64,000 nt of DNA, taken from Actinophytocola sp963727495 (lineage in GTDB: Bacteria; Actinomycetota; Actinomycetes; Mycobacteriales; Pseudonocardiaceae). The notes under the pieces are model-generated. The model was not told the DNA's origin. It did not search any database and saw nothing but the letters and a program-made list of their open reading frames with translations. The position numbers were made by a program, and so were the translations under genes. Below are positions 56,868 to 64,000 of the stretch, piece after piece; position 1 is the stretch's first letter; the number at the start of each line of letters is the position of its first letter. The DNA lies in the NCBI GenBank assembly GCA_963727495.1, contig CAVSGQ010000007.1, positions 992,001 to 1,056,000 of the forward strand. Direction: 5' to 3'.

Positions 56868-57292
56868 GCGTGGGTGGCGAGCCAGCGCAGGGCGAGCGGG
56901 TAGCCGTCGACGCCGAGCCCGACGATGACGCCGCTGGCCACCGCGGAGATGTGGCTGTGGTGGCGGAACTCCTCGCGCTTGTGGACGTTGGTGATGTGCA
57001 CCTCGACCAGGGGGGCGGTGAGCTGGGCGCAGGCGTCCCGGATGGCGATCGAGTAGTGCGTCCACGCCCCGGCGTTGAGCACGACGGGGATCGCCTCGTC
57101 GGCGGCCTCGTGCAGCCAGCCGAGCATCTCGCCCTCGTGGTCGGTCTGCCGGACGGTGACCTCGAGGTCGAGCTCGCGGCCCGACTTCTCGCACAGCTCG
57201 ATGAGGTCGGCGTAGGTGGCGTCGCCGTAGATCTCCGGCTCGCGCGCGCCCAGCCTGCCCAGGTTGGGTCCGTTGAGCACCAGTGCTTTCAT
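56864..57292 (-). CDS. aroQ: 3-dehydroquinate dehydratase, type II
   Basis: Third step of the shikimate pathway. 142 residues with LNGPNLGRLGAREPEIYG, the catalytic Arg/Tyr loop, NAGAWTHYSIAIRDA, and EVHITNVHKREEFRHHS with the catalytic His. Overlaps the downstream GNAT-VOC gene and the upstream TetR gene by 4 nt each. Confidence 0.97.
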   Translation of the reverse strand: MKALVLNGPNLGRLGAREPEIYGDATYADLIELCEKSGRELDLEVTVRQTDHEGEMLGWLHEAADEAIPVVLNAGAWTHYSIAIRDACAQLTAPLVEVHITNVHKREEFRHHSHISAVASGVIVGLGVDGYPLALRWLATHA

Positions 57293-58434
57293 GTCTTCAC
57301 GTTCCGCTCTGCGAGGATCGACCGGGCAAGGGTAGCCAGGCCGGCGCGGACCCGCTCCGACCCGATCTCGTCGCGCAGGGCCTTGCGCTGGTCGGCCGCG
57401 AGCGGGGCGAGGAGGGCGTGGGCGAGGTAGTCGGCGTCGAGGTGTGGAGCGGCCTCGCCGATGAGGACCGCGACGTGCCGGTGCCAGAGCCGGTAGGCGC
57501 CGATGTCGTAGCGAGCGCCGGGGCGGGCGGTCTCGGACATGTGCACCAGGTCGAGGTTCTCGTCGAGGAACTCGACGTAGGCCTCGAGGAAGGCGACCAG
57601 CCGGTCCACCGGATCGACGCCCGGGTGTGTTCCGGTCGCCCGGGTGGTGCCGGGGCCGAGCGGGGGCGGGCCGGTGAGGATGGCGGCCTGGAGGTCGCGC
57701 TCGCGAGCGTCGAGCAGGGCGGCGGCGAGGCCGGCCTTGTCGCCGAAGCGGCGGAACAGGGTGCCCTTGCCGACCCCGGCCGCGGCCGCGACCTGGTCCA
57801 TGGTCACCGCGGCCACGCCGTGCTCGCGGAACAGGTGGCGAGCCGCGTAGAGCACCCGGGCGCGGTTGCGGGCGGCGTCCGCGCGCTCGGTACGCCGGGC
57901 CCCGATCCGGATCGGCTCCGGCTCGCCGGGTGCCGGGACGGGCAGCGTCTTCGGTGTCGGCTCGCTGTACGTCATCGCCTCACTCCTCGCGGCCGACCCA
58001 CCGTTCGGCACAGGCTCCCGCGAAACCGGCCCACTCCCCGCCGCCGATTCGCTCGCCGGCACGGGCTCACCCTCCGGCACCGGTCCGGCCCCCGACACCG
58101 GCTCGGCGATCGGTGTGATCGGGGGCTTCGGCACCGGGTCGCTCGCTTCCGTCGGCCCGCTCGCTGCCGTCGGCCAGCTCGCTGCCGCCGGTTCGGTCGT
58201 CGCCGCCGGTTCGGTCGTCGCCGCCGGTTCGGTCGTCGCCGCCGGTTCGGTCGTCGCGGTCGGCTCGCTCGTCGGCTGTGGTTCGGTCCCGGGCGCCGCG
58301 GTGGTGCTCGGCGTCGGGTGCTGCTCGCGGCCGGTGGAAGCCGCGGACACGTCGTCGGTCTGCGGCGCCGACCCCACCCGCGGGACCTGTCCGGAGTGCG
58401 GTGTCCGCTCGGTCTCCGGTGCCCGCTCTGCCAT
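57289..58434 (-). CDS. TetR-family regulator with long repetitive N-terminal extension
   Basis: The regulator proper has a TetR helix-turn-helix, ARVLYAARHLFREHGVAAVTMDQVAAAAGVGKGTLFRRF, and an alpha-helical ligand domain. From ATG 58434 the product is 381 residues, with about 190 residues of Pro/Thr/Glu-rich sequence first, including four TTEPAA repeats. From ATG 57975 (MTYSEPTP), preceded by GAGGAG at 7 nt, it is 228 residues, normal for TetR. Both starts are possible. The operators lie upstream of 58434, so the long stretch is at least transcribed. Divergent from the rhodanese gene. Confidence 0.82.
   Translation of the reverse strand: MAERAPETERTPHSGQVPRVGSAPQTDDVSAASTGREQHPTPSTTAAPGTEPQPTSEPTATTEPAATTEPAATTEPAATTEPAAASWPTAASGPTEASDPVPKPPITPIAEPVSGAGPVPEGEPVPASESAAGSGPVSREPVPNGGSAARSEAMTYSEPTPKTLPVPAPGEPEPIRIGARRTERADAARNRARVLYAARHLFREHGVAAVTMDQVAAAAGVGKGTLFRRFGDKAGLAAALLDARERDLQAAILTGPPPLGPGTTRATGTHPGVDPVDRLVAFLEAYVEFLDENLDLVHMSETARPGARYDIGAYRLWHRHVAVLIGEAAPHLDADYLAHALLAPLAADQRKALRDEIGSERVRAGLATLARSILAERNVKT
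58184..58255. repeat. 18-bp tandem repeat in the TetR extension
   Basis: Four consecutive exact 18-bp units, GCCGCCGGTTCGGTCGTC, at 58184, 58202, 58220 and 58238. They encode a six-residue Thr-Thr-Glu-Pro-Ala-Ala repeat on the reverse strand. Confidence 0.85.
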
Positions 58435-58481
58435 TGGCTCTCGGTGCGTCTCCTGCTCCTCTCGCGTCCCCCGGGAATAAA

Positions 58482-58495
58482 CGGACCGTGGTCCG
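58482..58495. promoter_or_regulatory. TetR operator 1 (CGGAC-N4-GTCCG)
   Basis: CGGAC CGTG GTCCG, 47 nt before the long TetR start. An inverted repeat of the type bound by TetR dimers, and the first of two matching sites in the divergent promoter region. Confidence 0.7.
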
Positions 58496-58515
58496 AGTTG
58501 TCGCTCAGTGACATT

Positions 58516-58529
58516 CGGACTCTAGTCCG
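58516..58529. promoter_or_regulatory. TetR operator 2 (CGGAC-N4-GTCCG)
   Basis: CGGAC TCTA GTCCG, with flanking T and A extending the symmetry to 16 nt, 22 nt before the rhodanese ATG. Centres of the two sites are 34 bp apart. Likely target of the adjacent TetR protein, repressing both directions. Confidence 0.75.
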
Positions 58530-58551
58530 ATTCGCCTCTGAAAGGATCGTC

Positions 58552-58893
58552 ATGACCGCTCTGATCAGCCGCGACGAGCTACGGGCCGCCATCGTGGCCG
58601 GCGACGTCACCGTCGTCGACGCGCTCGGCGGGGACTACTGGGCGCGCCGGCACCTCCCGGGCGCGCTGCCGCTCGTCGCCGACGACGTCGTCGCTCGGGC
58701 GGCGGAGGTTTTGCCGGACAAGCACGCCGCGATTGTGACCTACTGCTCGAACCCGGCGTGCGGCAACAGCCAGGCCGTCGCGAGCCGGCTCGAGCAGCTC
58801 GGCTACACGAACGTCCGCAAGTACCGCGAGGGCATCGAGGACTGGACGGCGGCGGGGCTGCCCGTCGAGTCCGGCGCGCCCGCGCGGAGCTGA
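58552..58893 (+). CDS. Single-domain rhodanese-like protein
   Basis: 113 residues: one rhodanese domain. LISRDELRAAI opens it, WARRHLPGALPL is the usual turn, and the active loop YCSNPACGNS has the catalytic Cys. It could serve as a sulfurtransferase or sulfide/persulfide carrier; the substrate is unknown. Start at ATG 58552 behind GAAAGGA. Convergent with aroB (2 nt between stops) and divergent from the TetR gene, which probably represses it. Confidence 0.9.
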   Translation: MTALISRDELRAAIVAGDVTVVDALGGDYWARRHLPGALPLVADDVVARAAEVLPDKHAAIVTYCSNPACGNSQAVASRLEQLGYTNVRKYREGIEDWTAAGLPVESGAPARS

Positions 58894-58895
58894 CG

Positions 58896-59978
58896 TCATG
58901 AGCTGCTGACCGCCGTGTACGCGGCGGTCAGCAGCGCCGGCTCGGGGTCCTCGAGCCGGCCCGGCACCGCGAGACCGTCGAGGACCACGAAGCGGAGCAC
59001 GCCGGCGCGGGTCTTCTTGTCGCCGCGCATGCCCTGGACGAGGTCGGGCAGCGCGTCGGCCTCGTAGCGGGTCGGCAGGCCGATCGACTCGAGCACCGTG
59101 CGGTGCCGGTCGGCCGTCGCGTCGTCCAGCCGGCCGGCGTGGCGGGCCAACTCGGCCGCGAACACCAGGCCGACACTGACCGCCGCGCCGTGCCGCCAGC
59201 GGTAGCCCTCGCGCCGCTCGATCGCGTGCCCGAGCGTGTGGCCGTAGTTGAGGATCTCGCGCAGGCTGGACTCGCGGAGATCCGCGGCCACCACCTCGGC
59301 CTTGACCTGGATCTTGCGGCGCACCAGCTCGGCCAGCACGTCACCGTCCGGGTCGAGCGCGGCCTTCGGGTCGGCCTCCACGAGCTCCAGGATCCTGGGG
59401 TCGGCGATGAAGCCACCCTTGACCACCTCGGCCATGCCGGCGGCGAGATCGTCGGCCGGCAAGGTGCGCAACGTGTTCAGGTCGGCCAACACCGCGGCCG
59501 GCTCGTGAAAGGCGCCGACGAGGTTCTTGCCGGCGTCGATGTTGATGCCGGTCTTGCCGCCCACCGCGGCGTCCACCATGCCGAGCAGCGTGGTCGGCAC
59601 GTTGACCAGGCGCACGCCACGCATCCACGTGGCCGCGACGAACCCGCCGAGGTCGGTCACGGCTCCCCCGCCGTAGGCGACGACCGTGCCGCCGCGATCC
59701 ATGCCGAGCGCGGCCAGCGCGTCCCAGCAGGAGCCGGCCACCGGGAGGGTCTTGCCGTCCTCCGCGTCCGGGATCGCGATCACGCGGGCGTCCACGCCGG
59801 CGTCGCGCAGCCGCTGCCGCACGGTCTCGGCACCGCTCACGAGGGTCGGCGGGTGGATGACCGCGACCTTCGGCGCGCCGCCGACCTGCTCGACGAGTTC
59901 GTCGGCGAGGTCACGTCCGACCACGACCTCGTAGGGCCGCTCGGTCGCCACCCTGATGCGCACCGGATCCGCTGCCAC
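58896..59978 (-). CDS. aroB: 3-dehydroquinate synthase
   Basis: Second step of the shikimate pathway. 360 residues with YGGGAVTDLGGFVAATWMRG, the zinc and substrate region VDAAVGGKTGIN, and NYGHTLGHAIE with two metal-binding His. GTG start. 177 nt separate it from aroK; no obvious regulatory motif is seen there. Confidence 0.97.
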   Translation of the reverse strand: MAADPVRIRVATERPYEVVVGRDLADELVEQVGGAPKVAVIHPPTLVSGAETVRQRLRDAGVDARVIAIPDAEDGKTLPVAGSCWDALAALGMDRGGTVVAYGGGAVTDLGGFVAATWMRGVRLVNVPTTLLGMVDAAVGGKTGINIDAGKNLVGAFHEPAAVLADLNTLRTLPADDLAAGMAEVVKGGFIADPRILELVEADPKAALDPDGDVLAELVRRKIQVKAEVVAADLRESSLREILNYGHTLGHAIERREGYRWRHGAAVSVGLVFAAELARHAGRLDDATADRHRTVLESIGLPTRYEADALPDLVQGMRGDKKTRAGVLRFVVLDGLAVPGRLEDPEPALLTAAYTAVSSS

Positions 59979-60155
59979 TGCCTCACTCCCTCACCGTCCG
60001 GTTGGTGTGGTTGAGCATCGCACCGGAACGTCGTCGATATTCGGTTGGGGATCGGTCCGGCCGCACCTCGTCCTTCCGTCGTGCGCACGCGCCGTGGCCG
60101 GGGTGTCCCGCGGGCCGAGCGCAGGCACGTCCCGGTCGTCGACGGTGGCGGGCGA

Positions 60156-60683
60156 TCAGTCCTGGACGACCGGGAGGCTCGCGAGCACGTCGGCGAGAAC
60201 CTCCTCGGGCGTGCGGTCGCTCGTGGGCACGGTGGCGGCGGCGACGCTCGTGTAGACGGGCCGGCGGGTGCTCAGCAGCTCCTTGAGGTGGGCGCGCGGG
60301 TTGGGCAGCAGCCACGGATGCAGCGGCACCAGCCCCTCGCGGCGGAGCAGCTGGTCGAGGTCGACGTCGAGGAAGACGACGTGGAACGGCTCGAGCAGCT
60401 CCGGCACGCCCGGCGCGGTCGGCGTGCCGCCACCGAGGGCGAGGACGCCGCCGAACTCGGGGAGCAGCGCGGCCAGGAGCTCTCGTTCGGACTCCTGGAA
60501 CCTCTCCCGGCCGAGCTGGACCACGAGCTCGCCGGCCGGCAGGCCGTGCGCCCGCTCGAGGTCGTCGTCGAAGTCGCGGAACTCGACGCCGAGCCGGTCG
60601 GCGGCCAGGCGGCCGACCGTGCTCTTCCCGGAGCCGGGCGGGCCGACGAGGATCAGTACGGGACCGCGTGCGGTCACTGTCAC
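60156..60683 (-). CDS. aroK: Shikimate kinase
   Basis: Phosphorylates shikimate. About 175 residues from GTG 60683 (overlapping the aroC stop). P-loop VGPPGSGKSTVG near residue 15, DFDDDLERAHG with the shikimate-binding Asp, LALGGGTPT, and the lid Arg region before YTSVA. GTG 60677 is an alternative start. Confidence 0.96.
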   Translation of the reverse strand: MTVTARGPVLILVGPPGSGKSTVGRLAADRLGVEFRDFDDDLERAHGLPAGELVVQLGRERFQESERELLAALLPEFGGVLALGGGTPTAPGVPELLEPFHVVFLDVDLDQLLRREGLVPLHPWLLPNPRAHLKELLSTRRPVYTSVAAATVPTSDRTPEEVLADVLASLPVVQD

Positions 60684-61867
60684 CACCGTTCCTGCAGGGC
60701 CTTGAGGTATCCCTCTGCGTTGCGCCGGGTCTCGGGGAGCGAGTCGCCGCCGAACTTCTCCAGCGCCGCCTCGGCGAGCACGAGGCCCATCACGGACTCG
60801 AGCACCACGCCCGCCCGCGGCACCGCGCACACGTCGGACCGCTGGTGGATCGCCACCGCCGGCTCGCCCGTCGAGACGTCCACCGTGGACAGTGCACGTG
60901 GAACAGTCGAGATCGGCTTCATGGCAACCCTGGCGACGAGCGGTTCGCCGTTGGTGATGCCGCCCTCCAGGCCGCCGGCCCGGTTGGACCGCCGGCTGAC
61001 GCCGGTGAGGCCGCTCGCTGGGTCGATCTCGTCGTGGGCCTTGCTGCCCCAGCGGCGCGCGGTCTCGAACCCGTCGCCGATGGCGACGCCCTTCATGGCC
61101 TGCACGCCCATCAGCGCGCCGGCGAGCCGGGCGTCGAGCCGCCGGTCCCAGTGCACGTGCGAGCCGAGCCCCGGCGGCAGGCCGTAGGCGATCACCTCGA
61201 TGACGCCGCCGACCGTGTCGCCGGCCTCCTTGACCGCCTCGACCTCGGCGACCATCGCCTCGGTGGCCTTCGGGTCGAAGGCCCGCACGGGGCTCTCGTC
61301 GATCGTGGCGAGGTCGCCCGGCTGCGGGGCCGGACCGTCGGGCGCGTCGGCCGCGCCGATGGATATGACGTGGCTGATGACCTCGACGCCGAGGAGCTGG
61401 CGCAGGAAGGCGCGGGCGACGGTGCCGAGGGCGGTGCGCGCCGCGGTCTCGCGGGCGCTCGCACGTTCGAGGACCGGGCGGGCCTCGTCGAAGCCGTACT
61501 TCTGCATGCCGGGCAGGTCGGCGTGGCCGGGGCGCGGCCGGGTGAGCGGCTCGTTGCGGGCGAGGCCGGCCAGCTCGTCGGGGTCGACGGGGTCGGCGGC
61601 CATCACCTTCTCCCATTTGGGCCACTCGGCGTTGTCGATTCGCACGGCGATGGGGCCACCCTGGGTCAGGCCGTGGCGCACCCCGCCGAGGAACTCCACC
61701 CGGTCGGTCTCGAAGCCCATGCGCGGACTACGCCCGAACCCGAGGCGGCGGCGCGCGAGCTGCTCGCCGAGCTCCGTGGTGGTGACCTCGACTCCGGCCA
61801 CCATGCCCTCCAGCACGGCGACGAGCGCCGGGCCGTGCGATTCCCCAGCCGTGATCCAACGCAACAC
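60680..61867 (-). CDS. aroC: Chorismate synthase
   Basis: FMN-dependent last step to chorismate. 395 residues with GESHGPALVAVLEG near the start, GGVRHGLTQGGPIAVRIDN, and the RSNRAGGLEGGITNGEPLVARVAMKP block (given here in part) that binds FMN. Start at GTG 61867, or TTG one codon later. Leads aroC-aroK-aroB. Confidence 0.96.
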   Translation of the reverse strand: MLRWITAGESHGPALVAVLEGMVAGVEVTTTELGEQLARRRLGFGRSPRMGFETDRVEFLGGVRHGLTQGGPIAVRIDNAEWPKWEKVMAADPVDPDELAGLARNEPLTRPRPGHADLPGMQKYGFDEARPVLERASARETAARTALGTVARAFLRQLLGVEVISHVISIGAADAPDGPAPQPGDLATIDESPVRAFDPKATEAMVAEVEAVKEAGDTVGGVIEVIAYGLPPGLGSHVHWDRRLDARLAGALMGVQAMKGVAIGDGFETARRWGSKAHDEIDPASGLTGVSRRSNRAGGLEGGITNGEPLVARVAMKPISTVPRALSTVDVSTGEPAVAIHQRSDVCAVPRAGVVLESVMGLVLAEAALEKFGGDSLPETRRNAEGYLKALQERW

Positions 61868-62600
61868 CCGCTGATCCTGTCATGCCGGTCTCAAACGGCT
61901 CTGAACGGCGCTCGGACGGGCTGTCGTGTGGGTGCATGTGTCGGGTGCCTTTCGGGAGGTGAGCCGGGGCGGCTGTGGATCCGGGGTCTGGGGATTCGCC
62001 GCGTGGTCGGGCCGCGCGGCGTCCCGGGGAGCCGGTGGCTGGGTGGCGGGCGGACGGGGGCCGGCGCGGGCAGGGCGACCAGGGCACGGCGGGACGCGGG
62101 GCGGTCGGGGCGGCGCGACGTGGGGCCGGCGACCCGGGGGCGGGTGGCCCTGCGGTGCGGCCCGGGGTGCGCAGTTGGTCCGGTGCGGCGTGGCCCGTGT
62201 CGCGGAGCCGCTCGGGGTGCGCGGCTCGGATGGTGGCGTCGTCTGGGTGCAGACGCTCGGAGGCGCGGTGGCTCGGGTGCGGGTGCCGAGGGCGCGGGGC
62301 GGCTCGGGGTGATCGGGCGGCCGGCGGGGTGTTCGGGTTGCCGCGGGATGCGCGGAGCGAGCGGTGCGAGGCAACCCACGGATGCGAGCAGGCCAGGGCG
62401 AAGTGACGGCGGGCGCAGGGTGGCCGGAGCGGCCGGGGATGCAGAGCGGCTCGGGCACGCGGCGGCTCGGGCGGTGTGCAGGGTGGGTGCGGAGGCAGGC
62501 GGCCGGGTGGGTCGGCCACCGGTGAGATCACGGTGGTGGGAACTCGGGGGAGGGTGGGGCGGACGCGGGCAGGCGGCTGGGTTCGCCGCAGGCGTGGTCG
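61868..62600. other. G-rich region with no supported gene, between aroC and the prepilin peptidase
   Basis: About 730 nt. The forward strand has very many runs of three to five G, especially 61960-62170, with far fewer C runs. Open frames in both directions are Gly/Arg/Pro/Ala-rich and have no family features or good start sites. It must contain the aroC promoter on the reverse strand, but I cannot locate it. Confidence 0.6.
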
Positions 62601-63248
62601 TCATGGGGTGGTCACCGTGGTTGGGGGGAAGGTGGCGAACAGGCAGGTCGCGGCGAGCAGACCTGGGCCGTGGGGGATGCCGGTCCGCCATCGGGGGCGG
62701 GCGAGGAAGCCCAGGAGCAGGGTCACCAACGCCGCCACCGCCGCGGCCGGCAGCATGGCGGGCCAGCCGGCCGCGGCCAGCACCGCGCCCACGCTGCCGG
62801 ACAGCTTCACGTCGCCCGCGCCCAGTGACCGCGGGCCGGCCAGGTGGACGGCCGCGTGCACCAGCAGGAACAGCACGGCACCGGCCGCCGCTCGCGCCGC
62901 GAGGGGCCAGCCGCCGCCCAGGGACGCGGACGCCACCGTCGCGGCGGCGATCGTGGGGTAGGCGGGGAGAGTCAGGGCGTCGGGCAGGCGGCGGTGGGCC
63001 AGGTCCACGGCGGTCAGCACGACGGCGAACCAGGTGATCGCCAGCGGTATGGGCAGCCACCATGCCGGTAGCTGTCCACGTGCGACCCGCAGGGCGATCA
63101 CGGTCCACAGCAGGGACAGGGCACCCGCTAACCATCCACTGTGGACCGACGCGCCGCGGCGGAGCCGGCGCAGCAGTGCGCCGCCGGCCAGGCCGGCTGC
63201 CGCGCCGGCAGTGGCCGAGGTTGTCGCGGAGACGATGAGGAGGTCCAT
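62601..63248 (-). CDS. A24-family prepilin peptidase
   Basis: Membrane aspartyl protease of the type IV prepilin/Flp-pilus leader peptidase family. About 215 residues from ATG 63248, with six or seven hydrophobic helices. Both catalytic Asp motifs are present: VDLAHRRLPDALT near residue 83 and GAGDVKLSG near residue 142. Lacks the N-terminal methyltransferase domain, as in TadV/CpaA-like forms. No pilin gene is in the window. Confidence 0.9.
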   Translation of the reverse strand: MDLLIVSATTSATAGAAAGLAGGALLRRLRRGASVHSGWLAGALSLLWTVIALRVARGQLPAWWLPIPLAITWFAVVLTAVDLAHRRLPDALTLPAYPTIAAATVASASLGGGWPLAARAAAGAVLFLLVHAAVHLAGPRSLGAGDVKLSGSVGAVLAAAGWPAMLPAAAVAALVTLLLGFLARPRWRTGIPHGPGLLAATCLFATFPPTTVTTP

Positions 63249-63341
63249 GACTCCACGGTGGCCTCGAACTTCCGTGCGGGGCAAGGAGGAACCCGTGCGA
63301 ATGGTCCTTTCGCACGGGTTCGTGTGTCGGGTACGGCGAGA

Positions 63342-63914
63342 TCAGCCGGGGAGGCCGGCCTTGGCGAGGATCTCCTTGATCACGTCGGTCTTGGCGTCGG
63401 CGTAGTTCTGCACGTACCTCCACCTCCGCCGCGCCAGCTCGCGCTTCACCGCCGCGTACCGGTCGCGGTCGTCGTCGTGTGTCCGCAGCCAGTCGCGGAA
63501 GCCGAGCATCCGCTCGATCTCGTCCGCCGCGTACCGCGGTGAGAACACGTGCAGGTTGACGTCGTGCGCGTCGCCCCGCTCCACCCGGCGGTTGAGCAGG
63601 CGGTGCTCCATCCACCCCGGCTCGCGGATCCGCACCACGTAGCCCGTGCTCTCCAGCGCGGGCACGTACGCCTGCTCGTCGACGGTGTCCTCGACCAGCA
63701 GCAGGATGTCGACGACCGGCTTCGCGGGCAGCCCGGGCACCGACGTCGAACCCGTGTGCTCGACCAGCAGCGCCCGCTCCCCCAGCGCCGCGACGACCTC
63801 GGCGCGGTCCGCCTCGAACCAGGTCGGCCACCGGGGGTCATAGTCCTCGACGACCACCCGCACCGCGTACGGTCGCATCTCCCCGATCGTCACCGCGCGC
63901 AGTTGCTCGTCCAT
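63342..63914 (-). CDS. GrpB-family protein (nucleotidyltransferase-like)
   Basis: 190 residues. Motif VEHTGSTSVPGLPAKPVVDILL near residue 52 is the GrpB/UPF0157 signature with the nucleotidyltransferase-fold Gly-Ser and Asp-x-Asp-like pattern. HRLLNRR and VNLHVFS are also conserved. Molecular function unknown. A short gap precedes another reverse gene at the window edge. Confidence 0.9.
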   Translation of the reverse strand: MDEQLRAVTIGEMRPYAVRVVVEDYDPRWPTWFEADRAEVVAALGERALLVEHTGSTSVPGLPAKPVVDILLLVEDTVDEQAYVPALESTGYVVRIREPGWMEHRLLNRRVERGDAHDVNLHVFSPRYAADEIERMLGFRDWLRTHDDDRDRYAAVKRELARRRWRYVQNYADAKTDVIKEILAKAGLPG

Positions 63915-63928
63915 CCGACAACTCCATA

Positions 63929-64000
63929 TCAGAGCGGAAGCGGTACCTGCCCGCCGGTCGCCTCGTGAAGGGCATCGCGCATCGCCTGGCGGGGGGCCGG
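63929..64000 (-). CDS. C-terminal end of an unidentified reverse-strand gene
   Basis: Reading from the window edge, 23 open codons end in RQAMRDALHEATGGQVPLPL followed by TGA (63929-63931). Too short to identify. Spacing to grpB (14 nt) would suit an operon. Confidence 0.35.
   Translation of the reverse strand, partial: PAPRQAMRDALHEATGGQVPLPL

Noticed and set aside
57283..58551. N-terminal extension of the rhodanese gene running back to 57283
   Set aside because: It is antisense to the TetR gene and crosses the operators; ATG 58552 has a good ribosome-binding site.
61880..62458. Reverse-strand Pro/Arg-rich open frame upstream of aroC
   Set aside because: Composition reflects the G-rich strand; no motif, no ribosome-binding site.

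Overview
This window is a high-GC actinobacterial chromosome segment. Gene content, gene order, frequent GTG starts and many 4-nt ATGA/GTGA overlaps point to Pseudonocardiaceae, most likely Amycolatopsis or a close relative; this is inferred from conserved synteny, not from a search. Nearly everything is core housekeeping sequence. No rRNA, tRNA, CRISPR, phage or insertion sequence was seen.

Layout. (1) 1-9306: a ctaB 3' part (reverse) divergent from a six-gene pentose-phosphate cluster, tkt-tal-pgi-zwf-opcA-pgl, whose genes mostly overlap by 4 nt. (2) 9527-10891: an orphan sensor histidine kinase, ending at a strong hairpin. (3) 11014-21785, reverse: uvrC-rapZ-yvcK-whiA-gap-pgk-tpiA-secG-rbpA, interrupted by a forward, Tat-exported GH64 beta-1,3-glucanase between tpiA and secG. 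(4) 21920-23553: a secreted SGNH hydrolase and a Rieske lipoprotein. (5) 23675-31296, reverse: PH-domain protein, ribH, ribBA, ribE, rpe, an L-asparaginase, rsmB, fmt, def. (6) 31408-32819: an ECF sigma factor with a coupled membrane partner, convergent with a degenerate priA across a tandem-repeat array. (7) 35616-40902: a small membrane protein, a Crp/Fnr regulator, then a reverse operon mihF-gmk-rpoZ-coaBC-metK plus a coupled DUF5313 protein. (8) 41375-49890, reverse: the pyrimidine operon pyrR-pyrB-pyrC-carA-carB-pyrF with a PyrR-binding leader, divergent from bldD. (9) 50707-53897: an EamA transporter, then nusB, efp and pepQ, all broken by many single-base indels. (10) 53936-63914: B-4DMT membrane protein, a lipoprotein with a glycosidase-like propeller, a GNAT-VOC fusion, aroQ, a TetR/rhodanese divergent pair with two matching operators, aroB, aroK, aroC, a prepilin peptidase and a GrpB-family protein.

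How the genes work together. The window supplies upper carbon metabolism (oxidative pentose phosphate, lower glycolysis, rpe), riboflavin, UMP and chorismate synthesis, SAM and CoA synthesis, and initiator-Met handling (fmt/def). It also carries global regulators: RbpA, RpoZ, WhiA, mIHF and the c-di-GMP-binding BldD.

Main points of interest. Three intergenic arrays of 21-22 bp tandem repeats, two clearly one family and two with opposite-orientation halves, each lie just past the 3' end of a reverse-strand gene. A 2.2-kb block is dense in frameshifts and is probably sequence error, and carB has one frameshift. The pyrR leader carries a near-perfect PyrR-binding loop next to the ribosome-binding site. 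The TetR/rhodanese promoter has two CGGAC-N4-GTCCG operators. I found no convincing wholly new multi-gene system; the repeat arrays are the best candidate for undescribed biology.
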